64,000 nt of DNA, from positions 1 to 64,000 of the forward strand of contig NZ_JACHTD010000002.1 of the NCBI RefSeq assembly GCF_014145665.1, given 5' to 3'. Below are positions 52,040 through 60,400 of this stretch, one piece after another. The DNA is from Myroides sp. NP-2. Lineage in GTDB: Bacteria > Bacteroidota > Bacteroidia > Flavobacteriales > Flavobacteriaceae. Below the pieces are notes generated by a model. That model saw only the letters and a list, made by a program, of their open reading frames with translations, had not been told where the DNA came from and made no database searches. A program made the position numbers and the translations under genes. Every line of letters starts with the position of its first letter. Within the stretch, counting starts at the first letter, position 1.

Positions 52040-52972
52040 TTAGAAGAAACGCGGTGATGTTTTTCTGGTGTAGCGATTAAAGATATCGGCACGCAAGAAA
52101 AATTCATGTGAACCGCTGTTGTAATAGCGTAAGTTGGTGGTATCTGCATCATAGGCATACCCTACAAAGAGGGTTTCATTGATTTGGAATCCAACTAATC
52201 CACTAACGGCAGCATCCCAACGATAAGCTACTCCTGCTGTAAATTTGTCCAAGAACAAAAAGTTTGCTGTCAAATCCAGCTGTACAGGTGCTCCTTGTAC
52301 GGCTTTCATCAAGAATGCCGGTTTGAACTTAATATCGGGATTTACTTCAAACACATAACCTCCCATAAGGTAAAGTTGCATTTTTTGCTTCATTGTTGTT
52401 ACCTCATTATCGTCATAGCGATGTGTTTCTAAGAAACTAGGCACAGACAATCCCAAATAAGAACGATCGGAATACAAATAAACTCCTGCTCCAATATTGG
52501 GTGTGAATTTATTGGTAATATTTTCTTGAATCGTGATATCCGATGGATCAAAAGGGTGTCCTTTGGTGTAATCCACATTTAGGATATCAGCAGAAGCCTT
52601 TAATCCGAAGGCTAGTTGATACTGATAGTTTAACTTGATTTTGTAAGAGAAATCTACGGCAATATTATTTTCATCCATAATTCCGATTTTCTCATTAACG
52701 AAAGAAAATCCAATTCCTACATTGGACTCATTAATAGGTGTAGATACAGAGAAGCTCGCTGTTTTAGGCGCACCATCCAATCCTACCCATTGTGTTCTAT
52801 AGTTTCCGAATAAACTCAATACCTCTCTTGTACCTGCATAGGCGGGGTTATAAATAGAAGTGTTATACATATATTGGGAGAACTGGGGTTCTTGCTGTGC
52901 AAAACCTTGTTGAGCAGCACTTATTAATACTAAGGCTGTACCAACTTTTTTGAGTTTGTTTAAAAAATTCAT
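52040..52972 (-). CDS. PorP/SprF-family type IX secretion outer-membrane protein
   Basis: A 310-aa protein with a signal peptide ending GFAQ, then the family opening QFSQYMYNTSIYNPAYAG and LFGNYRTQWVGLDGAPKTAS. Repeated transmembrane strands follow, ending DIFNRYTRKTSPRFF. PorP/SprF proteins are beta-barrels that hold type-B CTD cargo at the cell surface or guide its export (SprF for SprB in Flavobacterium johnsoniae). It lies eight bases after the gene encoding a type-B sorting domain, the expected cargo, and 17 before the PorE-like gene. The family call is firm. Confidence 0.95.
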   Translation of the reverse strand: MNFLNKLKKVGTALVLISAAQQGFAQQEPQFSQYMYNTSIYNPAYAGTREVLSLFGNYRTQWVGLDGAPKTASFSVSTPINESNVGIGFSFVNEKIGIMDENNIAVDFSYKIKLNYQYQLAFGLKASADILNVDYTKGHPFDPSDITIQENITNKFTPNIGAGVYLYSDRSYLGLSVPSFLETHRYDDNEVTTMKQKMQLYLMGGYVFEVNPDIKFKPAFLMKAVQGAPVQLDLTANFLFLDKFTAGVAYRWDAAVSGLVGFQINETLFVGYAYDADTTNLRYYNSGSHEFFLRADIFNRYTRKTSPRFF

Positions 52973-52980
52973 CCTTACTA

Positions 52981-54234
52981 TTACTTTGTTTCTAAATGTA
53001 AATACCCTGCTTTCTTAATGGTTCTGGTCACACCTTCTTTTTCTACTTCGTACACAAGTACGTAGTAATACGTTCCAGAAGGTAATTTTTCACTGTCATT
53101 GAATGTCATCTTTCCTTTAGAGTAACCATCAAAAACATTTCCGTTTGAATCGTAATTTTTCGTTTCAAACACTTTGGCTCCCCATCGGTTAAAAATTTGA
53201 ACACTGTTGTTTGGAAATCGGTTAATATTGTCAATAAAAAAGTAATCATTAACCCCATCACCATCAGCAGACACAATATTATAAATCACGACATCTCCTT
53301 CTAATAACCAATCTGTTTTTACTGTCGCCAAGGTAAAATACCCCAAGCCCTTTACCGTAGTTGGTGTTGAAATTCGACGGGCACTAACATCGACAATTCC
53401 ACCTTCGTCTACCCATATTTTTTTGTCTTCATCCCAACGTACAATATGAAGGTCTTTTTCTGGTGTAGCTAAAACAGCAGGAGAAGTTGTACGCTCATCC
53501 CATGTTAATTCAAGGATTACATTTTTTTCTTCCTTACTTCCTTTATCCACATACCAGTACTCAGTGGTATTCAACGTATTGATCACACCAGCGGCATTCG
53601 AGCGTTCGTCAAAAAAGGTTTTGTCGTCATACTTATATGCGCCAACATATACCTCTGTATCCTTTTCTGGTGCGGTGATATAGGCTGGACGGTGATATCC
53701 TTTGTTTCCAATCGGAAACGAAAAGGCTTCCTTTCCTTCTTTGTCTACCGTTCCATCGACATGACTCGCATCTGTCGGATTATTCGCTTTGGCTCCTTTC
53801 AAAAAGGCAAAAGAGGCTTTTCCTTCTTCCACGGTTACAATTCCGTCTAAAAAGTCAACTTCTCCTTTTGCTGCAATATCATTTTGGAGTAAAAAGGCAC
53901 TTTCAGCAGTAGCATTATTGAGTTCAAGGTTATTGAAACGGATCAATTGGCTCCCCTTAATTGCCTGTTGTTGATTGGAAGTAAAAATCGTTTTACCTGA
54001 ATTTTTCAGTTTTCCGTCTTCTCTAAAATCAAACAACCCATCATTGGTCAAATCGCGGTAGACATACAACGTCCCGTTGTTGAATACCGTTGCGTTTTCT
54101 TTGTTTTCCATTGGGAATAGCGTCGCCATTTCAGTATTAGGCATAATGTACAAACCGCCATAATTAACGGTTTGTCCAAAAGCGAATCCCCCAGTTAAAA
54201 AACAAGTACAAAGCAAGATTTTATGGTTTATCAT
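52981..54234 (-). CDS. Surface protein with T9SS type-B (gliding motility-associated) sorting domain
   Basis: A 417-aa protein from MINHKILLCTCFLTGG; a longer frame to 54273 would overlap the upstream gene. The signal peptide is followed by a beta-rich region (LYVYRDLTNDGLFDFREDGK, FPIGNKGYHRPAYITAPEKD) as in Bacteroidota surface proteins. The last 90 residues are a type-B CTD: SADGDGVNDYFFIDNI, VQIFNRWGAKVFE, LPSGTYYYVLVYE and TIKKAGYLHL. This signal directs export through the type IX system, generally needing a PorP/SprF partner, which is encoded next. It may be the outer-membrane anchor for the other products of the operon. Confidence 0.92.
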   Translation of the reverse strand: MINHKILLCTCFLTGGFAFGQTVNYGGLYIMPNTEMATLFPMENKENATVFNNGTLYVYRDLTNDGLFDFREDGKLKNSGKTIFTSNQQQAIKGSQLIRFNNLELNNATAESAFLLQNDIAAKGEVDFLDGIVTVEEGKASFAFLKGAKANNPTDASHVDGTVDKEGKEAFSFPIGNKGYHRPAYITAPEKDTEVYVGAYKYDDKTFFDERSNAAGVINTLNTTEYWYVDKGSKEEKNVILELTWDERTTSPAVLATPEKDLHIVRWDEDKKIWVDEGGIVDVSARRISTPTTVKGLGYFTLATVKTDWLLEGDVVIYNIVSADGDGVNDYFFIDNINRFPNNSVQIFNRWGAKVFETKNYDSNGNVFDGYSKGKMTFNDSEKLPSGTYYYVLVYEVEKEGVTRTIKKAGYLHLETK

Positions 54235-54250
54235 CTTCTTTACTTTAGGC

Positions 54251-54856
54251 TTATTCTTTAACAACGAAAACAATATTCATCATCGAATAAGGGTTACCTG
54301 CTCCAATTACTTTATAGGTCATCTTTCCGTCTGCTGTAATTAGGATATCCGAAAAAACAGTAGCGTCGTAATCCGTCACATAGTAATATAAATCTGTTGC
54401 CTCTGGAAAATGAGGGATTACCGCAGGGGCACCCGCACTACTCGCTGTATTTCCTGTCAAGGTAAATTGATTCACATACTCTTGGTATAAATCCTTTGCA
54501 CCATCACCAGAAACAGTAGTGTCAAACACAATCGAAGGCATATAGAAAAACTTTACTGCTTTATTGTCTGATGTAACCATTTGTTGCCACTTTAATCCGT
54601 CATTGTAGTAGAAACCAGGTACTACATCATTGTCCCTTTTTGTATTGTAAACCGTCATCCCCGCTACATGAGCTTGTAAGGGACTTGCATCTGTTGTACT
54701 CGTTAGTTCCAACCTAGGCAATAACAATCCTTTATTTGACGCTTCAACTTCAAGCATTGCATTTGGGTTGATTGATGGGGTTCCCCCTACTTTAGTTTGA
54801 GCAAAAGCTACAGTGCTCAATATGGAAAACATGAATCCTAAATATATCTTTTTCAT
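54251..54856 (-). CDS. Fibre-head-like surface protein, short
   Basis: A 201-aa protein from MKKIYLGFMFSILSTVAFAQ (signal peptide). It begins with a short head-like motif (PSINPNAMLEVEASNKGLLL, PRLELTS, VAGMTVYNT, VVPGFYYNDGLKWQQM), a common opening of surface fibres in Flavobacteriia (VGIGT..P...LDV..KGLL.PR). The remaining 110 residues are strand-rich with no enzyme motif. It carries no CTD of its own. It is 16 bases before the CTD gene, hence co-transcribed; role probably structural. Confidence 0.8.
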   Translation of the reverse strand: MKKIYLGFMFSILSTVAFAQTKVGGTPSINPNAMLEVEASNKGLLLPRLELTSTTDASPLQAHVAGMTVYNTKRDNDVVPGFYYNDGLKWQQMVTSDNKAVKFFYMPSIVFDTTVSGDGAKDLYQEYVNQFTLTGNTASSAGAPAVIPHFPEATDLYYYVTDYDATVFSDILITADGKMTYKVIGAGNPYSMMNIVFVVKE

Positions 54857-54940
54857 CTTATTATTGAATTTAAGGTTAAAATGATGGGGTACTGTCGTAT
54901 AAGGAAGTATCCCCACCATTTCGCTATTGATTAATTTATA

Positions 54941-57430
54941 TTATGGTTGAGTCACCTCTTCATTAGATGTGTACTCTACTACAACCTCGTAATCGCCTGC
55001 GGGTAACATGATATATTGATTCCCTACACCGATATTAAACTTAATTTGGACTCCATCAACGACCTCAACATCTGTTGTATTTGCCGTAACAACATGACCA
55101 GCCGCATCAAGCAATTTAATAGCTAATACTTGATTGATCTTTTTAAGATCTTCTACAATAGTAAACGCTACAGGTGTTGCAACAGCAGAATAAGCAGCAA
55201 TCGTCGTTGCTCCTTTTCCTAAATACACTTTGTATCCGTTATACACATTTCCAGTGTAAACTGTATCACCAACGTTAGTAATATGATCGCCTAATGTTTG
55301 TTTGATAATGTCTTTATATTTATTAATCAAATTCACCAAGAAAGACGCAGGTAATTCAATTTCTTTGTTCTCTTTTGTACCATCAAGATGGGTAATCACT
55401 TGATAAAATACGTGTGGAGTTGCAGCATTACCTTTATTATCATCGCCATCGTGATCGCCAAAATATACATTCCCTCCTAGATTCAATACATTCGTAATGG
55501 CATTCTTAATCTCTTCGTTATTGTTGATTGAGTTTAAGATGTCTTCCGTCATGTTGATGTAATCTTTTTGATTTCCTTCTGCACTATACTCATAAAAGAT
55601 TTCACCTTTTTTTACATCTGCAGCTACTGGTGCTGTACGTACCGCTCCAAAAGTTGGCAATGTAGCATCCGTGATAACTTCTGAGCGTTTGATTTGTGTT
55701 TTGGTTTCTAAATCACCAATGCTAATTGATTCGTATTTCGCACCATCCCAGTATTGGAATTCCCAAATCGTTTTCGTTGCATCATTTGGATCTTCAACTT
55801 CCGTATAGATCACATTGCCTTCACCGAATTTTGTAATGTACTGTAAGTATTCCTCAACCGTTGTAAACGTTTTATCCCCTTCAGCAGTTGTAATAGTGAT
55901 ATTCGTTGGAGTTTCTAAAATCTCTTGAATGTTGTTGATTACTCCACCAACTACGTCAACGTGGATCGCACCTGCTGGAACAGACGTCCAAGCTGCTGGA
56001 TCTGTTTCTCCACCTGCTTTGATGTAGGCTTCAGATAAGTAGTACTGTTTGTCGTTGTACGATACAATTGTTGTATTGGTTTCAGCGGATTCTACTAAGC
56101 CTTGAATGTCGATGATTTTATACGTATTGCTTGCTTCATCCCAGTATTGGAATGCCCAAATTGTTTTGGTTGCATCATTTGGATCTTCAATTTCTGTATA
56201 GATCACATTCCCGTTTGAATACTGCGTAACATACTGTAAGTATTCCTCAACTGTAGTGAACGTTTTATCCCCTTCAACTGTGGTAATGGTAATGTTTGTT
56301 GGTGATTCTAAAATCTCTTGAATGTTGTTGATTACTCCACCAACTACATCAACGTGAATTGCACCCGCTGGAACAGACGTCCAATTTGCTGGATCTGTCT
56401 CTCCACCTGCTTTGATGTAGGCTTCAGATAAGTAGTACTGCTTGTTGTTGTACGATACAATCGTTGTATTGGTTTCAGCGGATTCTACTAAACCTTGAAT
56501 GTCGATGATTTTATAGGTGTTACTTGCTTCATCCCAGTATTGGAACGCCCAAATTGTTTGACCTGCATTAGCTGGATCTTCGATTTCCGTATAAATCACA
56601 TTTCCGTTAGAGAATTGAGTAATATACTGTAAGTATTCCTCAACTGTGGTAAACGTTTTATCCCCTTCAACTGTGGTAATGGTAATGTTTGTTGGTGATT
56701 CTAAAATCTCTTGCACATTGTTTACCACGATATCTGTTACTTCGATAGGCATGGCTCCAGGCGCGTTATTCGGAATAGTATCAATTGTATTTGCCTCATC
56801 TGCTGCTAACCAATCGATAATCGTTTGTTCCGAAAAGTAGATTAACCCTTTTACTTTTCCGTCTGCATTTTTTACCTCTCTCATGAATGTTTTTGTTTCC
56901 ACTCCATTCACAAGGTCGTTGAAATCGATCTCTTGGGTTGTGTATTCGTTATTCGTTACATCATACGTTACGGTATAGAATTTTCCTCCTTCATACACTA
57001 CGGTTGTATGAGTAGGTGAAGTAGGATCTTCATTTCCAGGATTAGATGGTACGATATAATTAATTACAGCTTGTAAATTTTTGATATCCCCTTCAATATT
57101 GGTGATATTATCGCCTAAATTTTCAATTACTTGATCAAGCTCCGCTTTACCAACAATGCGATTCCATTTGGCATCTACCCAATAATAAAATCCAGTTGGA
57201 ATACTAGCATCGCTACTATTATATACTAATAAACTTTCAGTTTGTGCTCCTTCAATTGGTTTGAACACATCAATTGCAGTTAATGCAACACGGGGAATTA
57301 AAATACCTTTATCTGTAGCTGTTACATCCAATTGAGTAGATGTGACAGGTGTTGGAGTTCCGATACCAACCTGAGCATGTGAAAAATATGATGCTCCTAA
57401 AACTGCTGCTGCTACTATTATTTTTTTCAT
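54941..57430 (-). CDS. Repeat-containing fibre-head-like surface protein
   Basis: An 829-aa protein with a signal peptide ending SHAQ, then the head motif QVGIGTPTPVTSTQLDV, KGILIPRVALT, LLVYNSSD and GFYYWVDAKWNRIVGK. A short coiled-coil-like stretch follows (ELDQVIENLGDNITNIEGDI), then two full and one partial copy of a 131-aa module (FTTVEEYLQYITQFSNGNVI ... DIQGLVESAETNTTIVSYN...), and a C-terminal 250-residue region with a final strand-rich domain (GDYEVVVEYTSNEE). The modules are nearly identical, so they arose recently. No CTD. Resembles a trimeric fibre protein; function unknown. Confidence 0.82.
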   Translation of the reverse strand: MKKIIVAAAVLGASYFSHAQVGIGTPTPVTSTQLDVTATDKGILIPRVALTAIDVFKPIEGAQTESLLVYNSSDASIPTGFYYWVDAKWNRIVGKAELDQVIENLGDNITNIEGDIKNLQAVINYIVPSNPGNEDPTSPTHTTVVYEGGKFYTVTYDVTNNEYTTQEIDFNDLVNGVETKTFMREVKNADGKVKGLIYFSEQTIIDWLAADEANTIDTIPNNAPGAMPIEVTDIVVNNVQEILESPTNITITTVEGDKTFTTVEEYLQYITQFSNGNVIYTEIEDPANAGQTIWAFQYWDEASNTYKIIDIQGLVESAETNTTIVSYNNKQYYLSEAYIKAGGETDPANWTSVPAGAIHVDVVGGVINNIQEILESPTNITITTVEGDKTFTTVEEYLQYVTQYSNGNVIYTEIEDPNDATKTIWAFQYWDEASNTYKIIDIQGLVESAETNTTIVSYNDKQYYLSEAYIKAGGETDPAAWTSVPAGAIHVDVVGGVINNIQEILETPTNITITTAEGDKTFTTVEEYLQYITKFGEGNVIYTEVEDPNDATKTIWEFQYWDGAKYESISIGDLETKTQIKRSEVITDATLPTFGAVRTAPVAADVKKGEIFYEYSAEGNQKDYINMTEDILNSINNNEEIKNAITNVLNLGGNVYFGDHDGDDNKGNAATPHVFYQVITHLDGTKENKEIELPASFLVNLINKYKDIIKQTLGDHITNVGDTVYTGNVYNGYKVYLGKGATTIAAYSAVATPVAFTIVEDLKKINQVLAIKLLDAAGHVVTANTTDVEVVDGVQIKFNIGVGNQYIMLPAGDYEVVVEYTSNEEVTQP
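55528..56707 (-). repeat. Tandem 393-bp coding repeats (two full and one partial copy)
   Basis: The segment containing TCTCTTGAATGTTG recurs at 55921 and 56314, with a diverged copy at 56707, each exactly 393 bases apart. Most of each copy is identical at DNA level apart from scattered changes (PANAGQ against PNDATK, NNKQ against NDKQ). The left-hand limit is approximate because the third copy breaks off. Recombination between copies could change repeat number. Confidence 0.85.
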
Positions 57431-57462
57431 TTTTGATCTATGTTTTAATTCTCTAGTATATC

Positions 57463-60400
57463 TTATTTAATTTTTTGTGTGACGTTCAGGTTTGATTTTA
57501 CTGAACAGTTTCTCATATTCAATCGAATAGGTAATCTTCTTCCAATGACACAGCCATTTCGATAGGTTTGTACATAAACGACGCTGTATTTTGGTCCTAA
57601 ACCTGCATCTTCAGGTAATTCATCCTGATATTCAGGCAAATAATACGGCAATCTAAAGTTGTTCGATCCATCTGTTGGTAGCGGAGTACCTCCAGTTTCT
57701 TCGGCATAGACTTCATAGGTAGAACATCCATCTTCTACGTTTATCGTCAAGACTCCTCCTTGACACATATCTAGATATTTTTCTTCTATGTCAATACCTA
57801 CATCTACTTTAGGCGCTACCGTTACTTCGTATATTCTAGTAAAGTCACCAAGTACACCAACAACACTTCCATACGAAATCTTAACGCGATCAAAGGGTTG
57901 ATTAATTTTGTCAATAATCATTTTGTACTTGTTGCGATAGCCAAGACCAAGTAGTTTCAAATCTAGAATTTGAGCCCCATTTGTTCCATCAATTTCTTCT
58001 CCTACTTTTTGGTCTCCTAAATAGCGTTGGATTGTATATCCTTTGATTAATTCTAAGCTCAAAATTGGATTTCCTGGAACCTCTGTTACGATATGCAATT
58101 TATCTCCAGGCATGGCTTGTTGTTTGAAGATTACGGTTAAACTTGCCGCATTCAATACAGCAACACCTCTAGATATGGTAGCATGCGTTTCGAGATTTCC
58201 ATCTACTGCATTCCATGGATTCACCACCGAAGCGGTTGCACTAGCTACACCTAATCCTAAATCTTGAACGCCATGTAGTACATCTAATACAGCTGGATGC
58301 ACATGATCTGAAACGGGCTCACAGTATTTAGGTGAAAATGCACTTACATTTTCCGTATAATAGGCATGGTAAACTTTGGCAATTTGAGCTACACTCAACA
58401 AAGATCCTTGAGAAACGCGAACTCCTTTGTATTTTTTAGGACCACTGCTATTAGATGGAACGAAAGTAAATTCCACTACATTATCCGCGGCTAATAAATC
58501 TAGTAAACCACCTTGAACGGATTTTAATGTTCCGATTGTATTACCGTTGGCGTCTAATCCTACAACTGAGATACCTCCAGCGAGCATCAATCCACTGTAT
58601 TGTTTTCCAAGCTTAATGGTTACAGGAGTACCTGCAGCCACTTCTTCTTCAAAGTAGATATTTTGCCATACTGTACCAATACCTAGAAGACCTATACCCG
58701 TAGTCAAAGTAGAATGGGTTGTTGGATCTCCATCAATGGTATTGCTGGTCCCACTTACACCTCCTGTAATAATAGATCCCCAGCTTGATGAATCTGTAGC
58801 GTACACTCTTTCAATAGTTGGTGGACATAAACTACTATCATACACCGTTACGATAACATTTTCAAATGTTTCACATTGATTTAGAGCCGTAGCCACTACT
58901 GTTAAAACGTAAACGCCAGGCGTATCAAATGTGATAGATGTGCCATCAAATATTGCTGCATGATTATTATACCACGTTATCGTTTCAGTTCCATTTGCTC
59001 CTGGAACAGAAGCTGTTGGCAAGGTTACCGTTACTGTACTTTGACCCTGTGGAATAGTCACATTTATACGTTGACTATCAGAAAATTGAATAACAGCCGA
59101 AGGAAGTTGAGTTACCACAAAAGGGTCTGATGATTCCGCGACCTCCGCTCCTTTTGTATACACAACCGTATAACTTCCTGCATGATTGGTCTCTAACGTT
59201 TTTTCTTTTCCATAATTTGGATTTGTACTACCTGCAATAGTAGCATCAATAGCTTCTCCATTAAAGTACCATTGGTACGTATCTGCCTCTGTATTCGAAA
59301 TATTAGAATCTAAAACAAAGGTTTCTTCCGCACACAAATCTTGTGCTTTGTTTGATGTAATAATTGCTTTAGGTAAACTAGCCACGTGAGATACGTGAAT
59401 AATCGTTCCTGGGCTTTTAGTCATATCTGCTTCTGTAGGATTCGTATTATCTACAGGAGGATAAGAAGGGTAGCTCAAATCAGAACCGCTTTCTTTGGTA
59501 AAAGCAATGTTTTTAATCTCTAAGATCCCCGCTAAATCCGACTGAACCATTACATGAAATACAAATTGTCTTTCACTTCCTGGGTTCATTGTGCCAGAAA
59601 AATCAAAAAGCACTTCCTTTCCATCATCTGAAAGCCTTCCTCCTATAGCCGAAGAAAACGTTGTTCCTGCTGGCAATTTATCTGCAATATTAAATTGACT
59701 TATCGGAGTATCACCTACGTTTTTCACATGGATGGTATATTCCACTTGTTCACCACCTGAAACCGAAGTAACAGTAGCATCGTCATTTACTTTGTACGAT
59801 TTCCAAGAAACAAGTTTTTGATCCGATCCAAGTGGTTTGCACAATCGTTCTACTTTATAAATATCGAGTGAAGAAAGTACATCTACACTAACTAAAGATT
59901 TGAGTCCAATCGAAATGCGGTCATACTGTCCATTGGGTTTAAATGGAAGGTCAATGATACTAGAAGAGTTGAGTAATTCCAGCACTTCTGTACCTTGTAA
60001 TAATCCATTATCCCAATCCAAGCGATCCACGAAGGTATCTCCTTTATAAGCGGCAATTTCCAATTTTTCTAAAATAGGAAGCGTCACCAATCCAGCTGTT
60101 CCTGCTTTCAGACGAATATTTGTCACATCGCCGATTTCTGAAAGGGAATTAAAATAGAACCATTGTTTTACTTGACCAGCAACGTTCAACGTACCTAAAC
60201 TTAGTTCTGACGCATGGGTAGTGTTATCGTCAATCGCACGTTCAGGATTGGTTACTCCAGCACCACCTAATGCATTTACAGACAGATTCACTCCCTCATA
60301 TTCGTAAGAAGTAGCAAAAGCAGCTACACAAGGATCCATTGCTGTTTCGTAACACATCCCATATACGTTCATGCTATTGGGTTGTGAAAGTAGTCCTAAA

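Noticed and set aside
55528..56707. CRISPR array or insertion sequence behind the regular repeats
   Set aside because: The 393-bp units are coding, in frame and without spacers or terminal inverted repeats; they are protein modules.
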